A stretch of DNA of 64,000 nucleotides from Sphingobacterium composti (GCF_009829075.1 NZ_WUQZ01000016.1:30158-94157); one strand, 5' to 3'; shown: positions 51,688 through 61,541, numbered from the stretch's first letter. Made by a program: numbers and translations. The notes: generated from the sequence alone by a model not told the origin.

Positions 51688-52890
51688 ATGTCAGATACTT
51701 CCTTTTACAGTCCATTACAAAACACATCGGCAAAACCTGATATTCTCCTGTGGATATCACGCATTTTTGTTGGTCTATTATTTATTTTTTCGGGGCTAAT
51801 AAAAGCAAATGACCCCATTGGATTTGGGTACAAACTTCAAGAATATTTTCACGTATTCAATCTTAATTTTTTGAATGATTACAGCGCGTGGATTGCAATT
51901 ATAATATGTGCTTTGGAAGTGATATTAGGAATCCTGTTGTTATTGGGCATAGCTCGCAATTCAGTAGCATGGGGATTACTTCTGTTAATTATTTTCTTTA
52001 CATTTCTGACATTTTACTCTGCATTTTTTGATGTCGTGACTTCGTGTGGATGTTTTGGTGATGCTATTCCTTTGACCCCATGGCAGTCATTCATCAAAGA
52101 TTTAGTTTTATTGGTATTCATCGGTATTATTTTTATAAAAAGAAATAAAATCAAGCAAATATTTAAAAGCTCTGCTGTAAACAATCTTTTGACACTATTG
52201 ACAGTTGTATTTTCTTTTGGTGCTGGTATTTATACGTATAAGTATTTACCTGTTTTAGATTTCTTACCTTATAAGGTGGGAAACAACCTCCCTTCTCTAA
52301 TGAAAATTCCGGAAGGAGCTGCGCAAGATGAATTTGAGCATATTTACAATTTAAAAAACAAACAGACAGGCGAAGAGAAAAAAATAAATGACAAAGAATA
52401 TATGAGTCAAAAAATCTGGGAAGATGAAAGTTGGGAAATTGTTGGCGAACCGGTGACCCGATTAATCAAAAAAGGCTATCAAGTGGCAATTCCAGATTTG
52501 ATGATTACTGATTTTGAAGGAGAGAATCATACACAAGAAATTGTTGAAAATCCTCATTACAATTTCATCGTGACAAGTGTAGATGTGACAAAATTTACTC
52601 CTGCAGACTTCTTAGCTCTTGACAAGATAAATCAAACAATTAAATCCTTGAGTGAAGAATACAACCTTCGTGCTATCTTATTAACAGCAAGTGCGAGTTC
52701 TGATGTTGACTACTTAAATGATCAATTGGATTTGATTTTAGAAACTTTTTATGCAGATGCTATTCCATTGAAAAGTATGGTACGATCTAATCCAGGTGTG
52801 ATGTTATTACAAAATGGTGTGGTGATTCAAAAATGGTCAAAAGATACTTTCCCTTCTAAAGAAGAATTAATAAATAACTATTTAAAATAG
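51688..52890 (+). CDS. BT_3928-like DoxX membrane protein with soluble C-terminal domain
   Basis: This 400-residue protein has about four to five membrane segments in the first 200 residues (DoxX-type, ISRIFVGLLFIFSGLIKAND). A conserved SCGCFGD loop after the third segment resembles MauE, a disulfide-linked membrane protein. A soluble C-terminal half (about 205-400) may be thioredoxin-like but lacks an obvious CxxC. I chose the ATG at 51688, 4 bases after the DUF1599 stop, over the TTG at 51667. The family is Bacteroidota-specific; its role is unknown. Confidence 0.82.
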   Translation: MSDTSFYSPLQNTSAKPDILLWISRIFVGLLFIFSGLIKANDPIGFGYKLQEYFHVFNLNFLNDYSAWIAIIICALEVILGILLLLGIARNSVAWGLLLLIIFFTFLTFYSAFFDVVTSCGCFGDAIPLTPWQSFIKDLVLLVFIGIIFIKRNKIKQIFKSSAVNNLLTLLTVVFSFGAGIYTYKYLPVLDFLPYKVGNNLPSLMKIPEGAAQDEFEHIYNLKNKQTGEEKKINDKEYMSQKIWEDESWEIVGEPVTRLIKKGYQVAIPDLMITDFEGENHTQEIVENPHYNFIVTSVDVTKFTPADFLALDKINQTIKSLSEEYNLRAILLTASASSDVDYLNDQLDLILETFYADAIPLKSMVRSNPGVMLLQNGVVIQKWSKDTFPSKEELINNYLK

Positions 52891-52892
52891 CA

Positions 52893-53414
52893 ATGGACAA
52901 ACCTATATTCTTAGTTGGCTTCATGGGCTCTGGCAAAACGACTTGGGGTAAGAAAGTTGCTAACGCATTAGATTTGCCATTTGTGGATTTAGACCATGAA
53001 ATAGTTGAAAATATCGGCATGACCATTCCCGAATATTTCAATGCGCACGGCGAAGATAATTTCAGGAAATTAGAAAATGAATTTCTAAAGAAACAAGCAG
53101 GAAGAATTGCTGTAATCTCGACCGGCGGCGGTACACCTTGTTATTTTGATAATATGGATTGGATCAATCAGAATGGACTTTCTCTTTATCTATACCATAC
53201 AAGTAAATCCCTTTGGTCGAGACTAAGTCAGTCTGATGTGAATAAAAGACCCGTTTTGAAAGGATTAGCTGGCGACGAATTGTATGAATTTATTGACTCA
53301 AAACTAAGAGAGCGATCGGATTATTACGAAAAAGCACATATTAAATTTGAGCAAATTCACACCCCCTTGGAGGACATCATTGAATTGATCAAAAATTATC
53401 CTAACACCAAATGA
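52893..53414 (+). CDS. aroK: Shikimate kinase
   Basis: This 173-residue kinase phosphorylates shikimate at the 3-position in aromatic amino acid synthesis. Walker A reads GFMGSGKTT (8-16). DLDHEI binds shikimate, FRKLENEF carries the conserved Arg and STGGGTPC is the third signature; RPVL gives the lid Arg. It starts 2 bases after the previous gene and overlaps the next by 4 bases. Confidence 0.95.
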   Translation: MDKPIFLVGFMGSGKTTWGKKVANALDLPFVDLDHEIVENIGMTIPEYFNAHGEDNFRKLENEFLKKQAGRIAVISTGGGTPCYFDNMDWINQNGLSLYLYHTSKSLWSRLSQSDVNKRPVLKGLAGDELYEFIDSKLRERSDYYEKAHIKFEQIHTPLEDIIELIKNYPNTK

Positions 53415-54385
53415 AAAGAACTATAAACTCGTCCTTTCTAGCAGTATTTATTCTTGTTCTGTCATCTTGTTTCAGAAATCCATCATCGGATAATCAACAA
53501 GATTCCACAGAAATAAATACAATTGAAACGAATTTTTCAGCGCAGAATTTCAAGATCTCAACGCTGGAAGACTTGTATGAGTTTTTTACTTACCGTGAGG
53601 ATAGATACCCATTAGTTAGTGCACATCGCGGCGGAGATACTGACGGATATCCCGAAAACGCAATAGAGACATTTGAATATTGGTCGAAGCAATTTCCACT
53701 GATAATTGAGACAGATGTGCGAATGTCCAAAGATTCTGTATTGGTATTGATGCATGACGAGACATTAGATCGAACTTCAAATGGTACAGGAAGAATAGGA
53801 AAACATACATTAGCCGAATTAAAAGAATTGAAATTAAAAGATGACAATGGCGAAATTACCGAATATAAAATTCCTACCTTAGAAGAAGCTTTAAACTGGG
53901 GAAAAGGTAAAGTAGTATTTACGTTAGATGTTAAGCAAGACGTACCATACACATTACTAGCTCAAGTAATTCAAAAAACTAGCGCGCAAGCATCCGTCAT
54001 TGTAATTACTTACAATGCTAATCAAGCGAGAGCTTTAAATCGTATCAACCCAGACTTGATGATTTCAGCAAGTGTCAAATCACAAAAAGATTTAGTCAAA
54101 TTAGCCGAAGCAGGTATACCAGATAATCGGTTGGTTGCATTTGTCGGCACTACTCAACCAAAAGCAGAATTGGTAGACTTACTTCATGCTCATGGAATCA
54201 AGACAATTTTAGGTACTATCGGAAACTTAGACAAACAAGCGGCGAGCAGAGGTTATCAAGTCTATGCAGAATATATAGAGAATGGGGCTGATATTTTGAG
54301 TACAGATAGACCCGCTGATGCGCAAAAAGCTCTAGATTTCTATATTAAAAAAAGACAATTAAAATCATCTTTCATCAATCGTTAG
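53411..54385 (+). CDS. Glycerophosphodiester phosphodiesterase lipoprotein
   Basis: This 324-residue lipoprotein (LSSC, Cys20) of the GDPD family hydrolyses glycerophosphodiesters to glycerol-3-phosphate and an alcohol. Key residues lie in SAHRGGDTDGYPENAIETF (His, Arg), IETDVRMSKDSVLVLMHDETLDRTSNGTG (Glu, Asp and the second His in LMHDETLDR). The TIM-barrel then continues to IENGADILSTDRP. Being lipid-anchored, it acts outside the cytoplasm. It overlaps aroK by 4 bases (ATGA). Confidence 0.92.
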   Translation: MKRTINSSFLAVFILVLSSCFRNPSSDNQQDSTEINTIETNFSAQNFKISTLEDLYEFFTYREDRYPLVSAHRGGDTDGYPENAIETFEYWSKQFPLIIETDVRMSKDSVLVLMHDETLDRTSNGTGRIGKHTLAELKELKLKDDNGEITEYKIPTLEEALNWGKGKVVFTLDVKQDVPYTLLAQVIQKTSAQASVIVITYNANQARALNRINPDLMISASVKSQKDLVKLAEAGIPDNRLVAFVGTTQPKAELVDLLHAHGIKTILGTIGNLDKQAASRGYQVYAEYIENGADILSTDRPADAQKALDFYIKKRQLKSSFINR

Positions 54386-54387
54386 CT

Positions 54388-55095
54388 ATGTCAATACGTG
54401 TAGAAAATCTTACGCAGCAATACGGAAAACAAAAAGCTTTAGATGCCATTTCGTTTCACACACAGGACAATGGTATCATTGGTTTTTTGGGCCCAAATGG
54501 CGCTGGTAAGTCTACTACGATGAAAACTCTTGCTGGCATTAATCCCATACAAACTGGTAATTGTTGGATCAATTCCATTAATATTCAAGAAAATCCTTTA
54601 GAAGCTAAAAAGATAATTGGGTATCTACCTGAAAATAACCCTTTGTATGTGGATATGTACGTACAGGAGATGCTTGAATTTCATAATGCATTGAATAAGT
54701 TGCGTAATAACAAAATTCGTATTGATGATGTTATTCAACGGACAGGATTAAGCAAGGAGAAGCATAAAAAAATAAAACAGCTGTCCAAAGGGTATAGACA
54801 GCGGATCGGCTTAGCCTGTGCTATTATTCATGATCCTAAAGTGCTCATACTCGATGAACCTACTACAGGTCTTGATCCCAATCAAATTATTGAAATTCGA
54901 CAACTTATTCGTGAACTTGCTATTGATAAAACGGTAATTCTATCCACACATCTGATGCAAGAAGTAGAGGCAATATGTGATGAAATAATCGTTATTCATC
55001 AAGGTGTGATTAAAGATCAATTTCTATTAAAAGAAAAAGAGCAGCACTATCAAAACCTTACGATGGAAGAAATTTTTGTAAAACTTACAAAATAG
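54388..55095 (+). CDS. GldA-like ABC transporter ATPase
   Basis: This 235-residue ATPase has Walker A GPNGAGKST (35-43), signature LSKGYRQR (about 133) and Walker B VLILDEPTTGLDP (about 152). The switch His lies in LSTHLM. Together with the following GldF-GldG fusion it forms a Gld-type ABC system. In Flavobacterium GldAFG is needed for gliding, but homologues are widespread in non-gliding Bacteroidota, so gliding should not be assumed. Confidence 0.9.
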   Translation: MSIRVENLTQQYGKQKALDAISFHTQDNGIIGFLGPNGAGKSTTMKTLAGINPIQTGNCWINSINIQENPLEAKKIIGYLPENNPLYVDMYVQEMLEFHNALNKLRNNKIRIDDVIQRTGLSKEKHKKIKQLSKGYRQRIGLACAIIHDPKVLILDEPTTGLDPNQIIEIRQLIRELAIDKTVILSTHLMQEVEAICDEIIVIHQGVIKDQFLLKEKEQHYQNLTMEEIFVKLTK

Positions 55096-55166
55096 GCATT
55101 TCACATTCATTTGATTTTGTTTTTAGAACCAATAATTGGTATTTTCGACGCTAAAACCTGAAGAAA

Positions 55167-57581
55167 TTGCGTAGTATATATATAAAAGAAATCGTTACTT
55201 ATTTCAATTCATTTATAGGCTATTTGGCTATAGGTTTATTTCTATTTGTTGTAAGTTTATTGATTTGGATATTTCCTGAATCATCTATATTGGATAATAA
55301 TTATGCAACATTAGAAACATTTTTTCAGCTCACCCCATATCTTCTCATTTTATTAGTGCCTGCAATTACTATGCAGAGTATTGCAGGTGAAAAAGCAAAT
55401 GGAACTTTTGATTTGCTTCTTAGTAAGCCTATATCATTATCAGAAATTGTCTTAGGAAAATTCTTGGGAAGTTATACTGTTACCTTTTTTTCGATATTAC
55501 CAACGCTTATTTATCCAATATCTCTTTATTTACTAGCATCACCTATAGGTAATATTGATATTGGTGGCACCATAGGTTCCTATTTAGGATTATTTTTATT
55601 GGCAGCTGCATTTACCTCAATTTCGATTTTCAGCTCATCATTAACGCATAATCCTATCATTGCTTTCCTATTAGCTGTAGTACTTTGTTTTTTCGGCTAT
55701 TATGGATTCGATGCTATTAGCAAGTTTTCCTCATTCTATGAATATGAAGATGCAATAGCAGTTGTTGGGATTCAATATCACTACGAAGCGTTGAGCAGAG
55801 GAGTAATGATGGTCGCTGATTTGATTTATTTTATAAGTTTTATTGCGCTATTTTTAATTTTAACGATTGGACATTTGGGTAGAAAATTTAGACCTAGCTC
55901 CAAAACATTTACCGTATATGGAATCACGCTATTAATTATCTTCCTAATTAATCAATCTTTTATCACTCAAAATTTCGGTAGAATTGATTTTACTCAGGAT
56001 AAAAGATATACTCTTTCACCAACAACAAAAGAAATTCTAAAAAAGACTGATAATAATATCTATATCACCATTTTCTTAGAGGGGAAATTACCTAGCGGTT
56101 TTCAACGACTAAAAAAAGCTGCTATTGATATGGCTCGAGATTTTAATTACTTATCCAATGGCAATATTAAAGTCAACATCATAAATCCTCAAGAAGGTTC
56201 TGATCAAGAAAAAAAAGAATTATTTGATGCACTTATTGATAGAAGTCTACAACCAACTAATCTTAGTATTAAAAATGATAATGGATTTTCTCAGAATTTG
56301 ATCTTCCCATATGCAATAGTTAACAAAGGAGATCAAGAAATAAATGTAAACCTATTACAAAACAAAATAGGTTTGAGTCCAGATCAAATTTTGAACAATT
56401 CTATTCAAAACTTGGAATACAGCTTTATTTCAGCAATACAAAAGCTCTCTCGCCCTACACAGACTTATATTGGATTTACAGAGGGTAATGGCGAACCATC
56501 TGATTTGGAGCTATATGATGCCATGCATACTTTTACTCAAACAAGCCAAGTTGGTCGAGTCAATCTAGATTCTATTGAACTAGAAGATTTGAAAAAATTT
56601 GCGGTAATTATTATTGCTAAGCCAAAAACAAAATTTCCAGAAAGTCATAAGTATAAAATTGATTATTACGTGCGTCATGGAGGATCAGTTATTTGGGCTA
56701 TTGACCAAGTAGATGCCGAGATGGATTATTTAAGAAAGTCTAGTTCGCAAATGCTCATTGGGCGAGAACTAAATATAGATGATCAACTATTTTTATATGG
56801 TGCAAGATTAAACTATGATCTAATTGCTGATATGAATTGTGCGCAAATACCTATGTCTGTGGGTAATATTAATGGTCAAGCACAAATTGAGTTGACACCT
56901 TGGCTTTTTAGTCCAATTTTGATTCCAACAAAAGAACATCCAATCACCAAAAATCTTGATGGTATACGAACTGATTTTGTCGGAAGTATTGATACTATTG
57001 CTTCTCCTAAAATTAAAAAAGAAATTATTTTAGAGTCTTCTCCATATAATAAGATATACAATACAGGATCAATTATTTCCTTACAAATGGTAGAAAACCT
57101 TCCTGATCCTGCTACATTTCAAAGTAAACAAAAGCCTATAGCAGTTTTACTTTCTGGAAATTTCCCTTATATTTTTGAAAACAGACCTGCGCCAGAAGGA
57201 ATTAACACGCCTGAGAATCTCTCAAACATTTCTAAACCAGCCAAAATGATGGTAATAGCGGATGGAGATTGGCTTATAAATAGTGTCAACAATAAGGATA
57301 ATTCACCTTATCCATTGGGCTGGGATCGTTATGCGGACAAGCAGTTTGCAAACAAAGTTTTTTTAGAAAATATAGTAGACTACATGACCAGCGACAAAGA
57401 TCTAATAACACTTCGTAATCGCGAGATTAAATTAAGATTACTAGATCAGCCAACTGTAAATCAACAAAAACTCAAATGGCAATTAATCAATGTCGCATCT
57501 CCAATAGTGCTATTATTTATAATTGGTGTTATTCAACAAATAATACGTAGAAGAAAATATTCAAAAAAAGCCGTGATATAG
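55167..57581 (+). CDS. Fused GldF-GldG ABC permease/substrate protein
   Basis: This 804-residue protein joins a GldF-like permease (about 1-265, six membrane segments, with VPAITMQSIAGEKANGTFDLLLSKP as AGEKANGTFDLLLSKP) to a GldG-like part (about 270-780, starting GRIDFTQDKRYTLSP) and a C-terminal membrane helix (about 772-792). In Flavobacterium johnsoniae these are two genes. The only sensible start is TTG at 55167: a stop lies in frame at 55152 and no ATG follows until deep in the permease. It lies 71 bases after the GldA-like gene. Confidence 0.9.
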   Translation: MRSIYIKEIVTYFNSFIGYLAIGLFLFVVSLLIWIFPESSILDNNYATLETFFQLTPYLLILLVPAITMQSIAGEKANGTFDLLLSKPISLSEIVLGKFLGSYTVTFFSILPTLIYPISLYLLASPIGNIDIGGTIGSYLGLFLLAAAFTSISIFSSSLTHNPIIAFLLAVVLCFFGYYGFDAISKFSSFYEYEDAIAVVGIQYHYEALSRGVMMVADLIYFISFIALFLILTIGHLGRKFRPSSKTFTVYGITLLIIFLINQSFITQNFGRIDFTQDKRYTLSPTTKEILKKTDNNIYITIFLEGKLPSGFQRLKKAAIDMARDFNYLSNGNIKVNIINPQEGSDQEKKELFDALIDRSLQPTNLSIKNDNGFSQNLIFPYAIVNKGDQEINVNLLQNKIGLSPDQILNNSIQNLEYSFISAIQKLSRPTQTYIGFTEGNGEPSDLELYDAMHTFTQTSQVGRVNLDSIELEDLKKFAVIIIAKPKTKFPESHKYKIDYYVRHGGSVIWAIDQVDAEMDYLRKSSSQMLIGRELNIDDQLFLYGARLNYDLIADMNCAQIPMSVGNINGQAQIELTPWLFSPILIPTKEHPITKNLDGIRTDFVGSIDTIASPKIKKEIILESSPYNKIYNTGSIISLQMVENLPDPATFQSKQKPIAVLLSGNFPYIFENRPAPEGINTPENLSNISKPAKMMVIADGDWLINSVNNKDNSPYPLGWDRYADKQFANKVFLENIVDYMTSDKDLITLRNREIKLRLLDQPTVNQQKLKWQLINVASPIVLLFIIGVIQQIIRRRKYSKKAVI

Positions 57582-57592
57582 ATCACGACTTT
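57565..57592. terminator. Bidirectional terminator after the GldF-GldG gene
   Basis: Arms AAAAG / CTTTT and CGTGAT / ATCACG pair with one mismatch between them and a 4-base loop that holds most of the stop codon of the GldF-GldG gene. T-runs follow on both strands. Confidence 0.78.
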
Positions 57593-57622
57593 TCATTGAA
57601 TAAAAACTAAGAAGTATTACTA

Positions 57623-59122
57623 TTAATTCTTTTTCATGCTACCTGTTTCAGCCAAACGTATGTGCCAGCTGAATGCTTCTTCTAGAATGTGTGGCGTATG
57701 ACCTCCACGTGCACAAGCCCTATCAAAATAGGATTGCAATTCTTCACGGTAATCAGGATGCACACAATTATCAATGATTTTTTGCGCACGCTCACGAGGT
57801 GCTAAACCACGTAAATCAGCTAAACCAATATCTGTAACCAATATATCTACATCATGCTCTGTATGATCCACATGTGAAACCATCGGCAATACGTGTGAAA
57901 TTTTATTCTCTTTGGAAGCTGCCTGTGCCACGAAAATACTCAAGTATGCATTACGTGCAAAATCGCCAGATCCCCCTATCCCATTCATAATTTTCGAACC
58001 CGAAATATGTGTAGAATTTACATTACCATAAATATCAAATTCGATTGCGGTATTGATAGCAATGACGCCTAAACGACGAATCAAGCCTGGAGTATTAGAA
58101 ATATTTTGTGGTCTTAACACAAATTTATCTCTGTACTTTGCTAAATTATCAAACACACGATCATAACATTCCTGTGAAACGGTAACCGAAGATGCAGAAG
58201 CAAAACTCAATTTCCCAGAGTCAATTAAATCAAATGTACTATCTTGCAATACTTCTGAAAACATTGTCAAATCGTAGAAATTGCTATCTTTAAAACCAGT
58301 AAGAACAGCATTTGCAACTTTTCCGATTCCAGCTTGAAGCGGTAAAAGACGTTCAGTTAAGTGGCCTAATTTCACTTCATTTTCGAAGAAATTAAGAATA
58401 TGCTTTGCGATACTTGAAGTTTTCTCATCTGGAGGAGCGATATCAGCTGGACTATCCTTTTTGTCAGTGAATACGATCGCAACTACTTTATTTGGGTCTA
58501 ATGGAATTGTTTTACGACCTATTTTATTCCAAGGTGCTACAATCGGGATTACATTACGATGTGGATAATCCTCCGCTTGGTAAATATCATGAATACCATA
58601 GAATTCTTCTGGTATAACCGTATTCACTTCCAAAATTACCTGTTTAGCCAAATTAGCGAAAGTTAAAGAGTTACCTACCGAAGTTGTAGGAACAAAACTT
58701 CCATCTCTGTCAATATATGCTACTTCCAATACAGCAATATCCACCTGAGGAAGATTTTTGTTGTGTAATAGTTCAGCAGCTTCACTCAAATGCTGGTCAA
58801 TGAATAACACCTCTCCCGCATTGATCTTATTTCTTAGTGTACGATCAACTTGGAAAGGCATACGTTTGGTCAATGCCCCTGCTTCTGCCAACTTCCCGTC
58901 TGTATCATGACCTAGTGATGCACCAGTCATCAACGTTATTTTAACCTTTTCCCTCTTAGCGCGCTCAGCTAAAGCCGGAAGTACAACTTTACTATCCCCT
59001 GCTTTTGTGAATCCACTTGAACCTACAACCATGCCATCTTGTATCAATTGGGCTGCAGCATCAGCTGACATTACTTTATCTCGGAGAGATTCCAATCGTA
59101 TTCTTTTTAAATCCATATGCAA
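57623..59122 (-). CDS. Acetyl-CoA hydrolase/transferase family protein (succinate or acetate CoA-transferase)
   Basis: This 499-residue class I CoA-transferase has the oxyanion region LLPLQAGIGKVANAVL (about 259-274), then the likely catalytic Glu290 in MFSEVLQDS, and GIGGSGDFARNA near residue 388. It probably moves CoA between acetyl-CoA and succinate, or acts as hydrolase. Characterised members include AarC and Cat1. The start could be 59122 or 59116. It is transcribed alone, with a terminator shared with the GldF-GldG gene. Confidence 0.9.
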   Translation of the reverse strand: MHMDLKRIRLESLRDKVMSADAAAQLIQDGMVVGSSGFTKAGDSKVVLPALAERAKREKVKITLMTGASLGHDTDGKLAEAGALTKRMPFQVDRTLRNKINAGEVLFIDQHLSEAAELLHNKNLPQVDIAVLEVAYIDRDGSFVPTTSVGNSLTFANLAKQVILEVNTVIPEEFYGIHDIYQAEDYPHRNVIPIVAPWNKIGRKTIPLDPNKVVAIVFTDKKDSPADIAPPDEKTSSIAKHILNFFENEVKLGHLTERLLPLQAGIGKVANAVLTGFKDSNFYDLTMFSEVLQDSTFDLIDSGKLSFASASSVTVSQECYDRVFDNLAKYRDKFVLRPQNISNTPGLIRRLGVIAINTAIEFDIYGNVNSTHISGSKIMNGIGGSGDFARNAYLSIFVAQAASKENKISHVLPMVSHVDHTEHDVDILVTDIGLADLRGLAPRERAQKIIDNCVHPDYREELQSYFDRACARGGHTPHILEEAFSWHIRLAETGSMKKN

Positions 59123-59450
59123 ACTATATAATGAATTGTTATGTCTCTAATAATCATATAATAATACAATATTAATGATAATAAAAGTTACAATATTATT
59201 ATTTTCAGTCAGATAGTTATCTATACAACCAATTTAAATATAACCAAATGATTATCAGTCAGCTACCAAAATACTACTCAGTTAAATAATACTTTAATAG
59301 TTTATTTTAGTATTTTTTTTTTGATTTAAGCCATAAATTCTAGGGATACTCAAGTAAAAATAAGTAGTAAAACAAATCAAAAAAGTAACCAAACACTTAC
59401 TTTTTGGTATTTTAACTTAAAAACTAGAAATTTGTTTTAAAATATAGCAT
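59123..59450. promoter_or_regulatory. Divergent regulatory region between the CoA-transferase and an AraC regulator
   Basis: This 328-base AT-rich region holds promoters for both genes. TCAGTCAG occurs twice (59215-59222 and 59265-59272, 50 bases apart). A palindromic AGATAGTTATCT lies at 59221-59232, and an inverted repeat lies at 59380-59405. These may be regulator sites; no full promoter could be placed. Confidence 0.45.
59380..59405. repeat. Inverted repeat AAAAAGTAA / TTACTTTTT
   Basis: Two perfect 9-base arms with an 8-base spacer lie 45 bases upstream of the AraC-family start codon. The position suits an operator or a leader hairpin. Confidence 0.5.
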
Positions 59451-60263
59451 ATGGAAAAGGAATATGTAAATAAGTATTACATGACCGAAGTAGATGCATT
59501 CGAGGACAGTATTTATTGTCATCATGCATTAATGGGGGATAGTTACATTGGTGAGCACGAACACAAAAAAGGACAATTTTTATATACAGAAGGCGGTGTA
59601 GTATTCTTAAAAACTGCAACAAAATCATACTTCCTTCCTGCGAGACATTACATATGGATTCCAGCTGGTGTAAAACACAGCATACATCCAAGCTCTTCTC
59701 ATGTTATAATGCGAAACCTTTATTTCCCTCAGTATGAAACTGATACAGAGTTTTATGATAGAATAAATATTTATCCTGTAAATGATTTGCTAATCGAACT
59801 AATTATGTTTACCAATCGTTGGAATGGAAATATATTTCCTGTCGAAGAACCAAAATATTCCATAGCAAAGGCATTTAAATTAATACTACCAGAACTATCA
59901 CAATCTGAGTTACCACTAGCATTACCATATCCACAAAATCCAAAATTAAAAGATATCGTAAAACATTTAGAGGCAAATATTTCTGAAAATATAAGTTTCA
60001 AAATTCTTGCTCAAAACTTTGATATAAGTGAGCGAACACTTGCTAGGCTCTTTCAAAAAGAATTAAATATGTCGTTTATTCAGTATTACACTATTCTGAG
60101 GATGCTCACCGCACTAAAACTTCTTTTGGATGAAAAGTTAAGCGTTAATGAAGTAGCTTTGAAAGTAGGTTACAGTAGTTTACCAACATTTAGTAATACA
60201 TTCAATAAAATAATTGGAGTACGTCCAAGTGATTATGTGAAACATCAAAACACTTTATTATAA
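59451..60263 (+). CDS. AraC-family transcriptional regulator with cupin-type N-terminus
   Basis: This 270-residue regulator has an N-terminal cupin-like sensor (about 20-110: HEHKKGQFLYTEGG, PARHYIWIPAGVKHSI) and a C-terminal AraC HTH pair (about 165-262: FDISERTLARLFQKEL, VGYSSLPTFSNTFNKIIGVRPSDY). The ligand may be a sugar or metabolite. The two nearest targets are the divergent CoA-transferase gene and the downstream DUF1080 lipoprotein gene 26 bases on. Confidence 0.9.
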   Translation: MEKEYVNKYYMTEVDAFEDSIYCHHALMGDSYIGEHEHKKGQFLYTEGGVVFLKTATKSYFLPARHYIWIPAGVKHSIHPSSSHVIMRNLYFPQYETDTEFYDRINIYPVNDLLIELIMFTNRWNGNIFPVEEPKYSIAKAFKLILPELSQSELPLALPYPQNPKLKDIVKHLEANISENISFKILAQNFDISERTLARLFQKELNMSFIQYYTILRMLTALKLLLDEKLSVNEVALKVGYSSLPTFSNTFNKIIGVRPSDYVKHQNTLL

Positions 60264-60289
60264 CTAAGATATTAACTTAAATAAAATTT

Positions 60290-61165
60290 ATGCAATTTAA
60301 AAACCTATGTTGGTCTGCTTTAGTGGCAGTATCTGCACTATCATGCTCTACGCAAAGTAAGTCACTCGACGTGAATAAAGAAGTACCTGAGGCAATCCAA
60401 TTATTTAATGGAAAAAACTTAAAAAATTGGACACCTAAAATTAGAAATTATAAAGTAGGAGAAAACTTTGGAAATACATTTCGCGTGGAAGATGGAATGA
60501 TGAAAGTTAGATACGATCAATATGATGATTTTAATTTCCGCTATGGTCATATAGCTTATAATACCCCTTTTTCCTATTATGTATTACGCGTAGAATATCG
60601 TTTCGTAGGTGAACAAGCAAAAGGTGGTGAAGGCTGGGCTTGGCGCAATAGTGGAGCTATGTTACACGGTCAAGATCCAAAAACGATGTGGAAGGATCAA
60701 AATTTCCCCATTTCTATTGAAGCACAATTCTTAGGAGGTCCTGATGATATAAAATCTGAGCGCACTACATCCAATCTTTGTACACCAGGCACCAATGTGG
60801 TTATGAATGATAAATTATTCACTCCGCACTGTATTAATTCAAAATCAAAAACCTATCACGGTGACAAGTGGGTGACAGCTGAATTTGTAGTATTAGGAGA
60901 TTCTGTAATTCGTCACATTTTAGAAGGCGAAACAGTCATAGAGTATTCAAAGCCTACAATAGGTGGCGATATGGTAGAAGGACACAATCCAGCTGTAAAG
61001 CAAGATGGCAAAGCAATTACAGAAGGGTATATTTATCTCCAATCAGAAAGTCATCCAATAGATTTTCGTAAAGTAGAATTATATGACTTGGAAAAGTATA
61101 AAATGCAGCCACAAAAGCTTGATGGAATTATCCAAAAGATATTACAAACAAAAGGTTCGAATTAA
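60290..61165 (+). CDS. DUF1080 (3-keto-disaccharide hydrolase-like) lipoprotein
   Basis: This 291-residue lipoprotein (ALSC, Cys19) has a concanavalin-like DUF1080 domain (about 35-275: IQLFNGKNLKNWTPK, GWAWRNSGAMLHGQDPKTM, SIEAQFLGG, GYIYLQSESHPIDFRKVEL). The family hydrolyses 3-keto-glycosides or binds sugars in related proteins. It probably forms a small operon with the AraC regulator. A hairpin lies over its stop. Confidence 0.85.
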   Translation: MQFKNLCWSALVAVSALSCSTQSKSLDVNKEVPEAIQLFNGKNLKNWTPKIRNYKVGENFGNTFRVEDGMMKVRYDQYDDFNFRYGHIAYNTPFSYYVLRVEYRFVGEQAKGGEGWAWRNSGAMLHGQDPKTMWKDQNFPISIEAQFLGGPDDIKSERTTSNLCTPGTNVVMNDKLFTPHCINSKSKTYHGDKWVTAEFVVLGDSVIRHILEGETVIEYSKPTIGGDMVEGHNPAVKQDGKAITEGYIYLQSESHPIDFRKVELYDLEKYKMQPQKLDGIIQKILQTKGSN

Positions 61166-61176
61166 TCGAACCTTTT
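61150..61176 (+). terminator. Terminator over the DUF1080 stop codon
   Basis: An 11-base stem AAAAGGTTCGA / TCGAACCTTTT has a 5-base loop that includes the TAA stop. It is followed by an AT-rich run. Confidence 0.82.
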
Positions 61177-61194
61177 AATTTTATAAAATAAAAA

Positions 61195-61216
61195 AAGGAC
61201 ACATTTCTGTGTCCTT
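61195..61216 (-). terminator. rpsT terminator
   Basis: A 9-base stem AAGGACACA / TGTGTCCTT with a 4-base loop is followed by a long T-run on the minus strand, 22 bases past the rpsT stop. Confidence 0.88.
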
Positions 61217-61237
61217 CTATATCTTTATATCCAAAGA

Positions 61238-61492
61238 TTAACCTAACTTGTTAACTAATTTAGTTAATTTAGATTTGTTGTTAGAAGCTTTTTTCTTGTG
61301 GATAACGTTTTTCTTAGCCAAACGATCAAGCATAGAAACAACACGAGGTAATAATTCTTTTGCTTCAGTAGCGTCAGTTGTATTACGTAATTTCTTGATT
61401 GCGTTACGAGTTGTTTTTGCTTGGTAACGGTTTCTTAAACGCTTCGCAGCGTTAGCTCTAATTCTTTTAATCGCTGATTTATGATTTGCCAT
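61238..61492 (-). CDS. rpsT: 30S ribosomal protein S20
   Basis: This 84-residue, strongly basic protein starts [21 protein letters not shown] and is all-helical, as S20 is. It binds 16S rRNA early in 30S assembly. Codon use resembles the highly expressed rpsA. It is monocistronic with a full promoter upstream and a terminator downstream. Confidence 0.97.
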   Translation of the reverse strand: MANHKSAIKRIRANAAKRLRNRYQAKTTRNAIKKLRNTTDATEAKELLPRVVSMLDRLAKKNVIHKKKASNNKSKLTKLVNKLG

Positions 61493-61541
61493 TTCTATTA
61501 GCTATATATTTTATAAACTTTTTTATACTAAATTCGGATTG

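Noticed and set aside
54388..57581. Proof of gliding motility
   Set aside because: GldAFG-like systems occur widely in non-gliding Bacteroidota; no other gliding genes are in the window.
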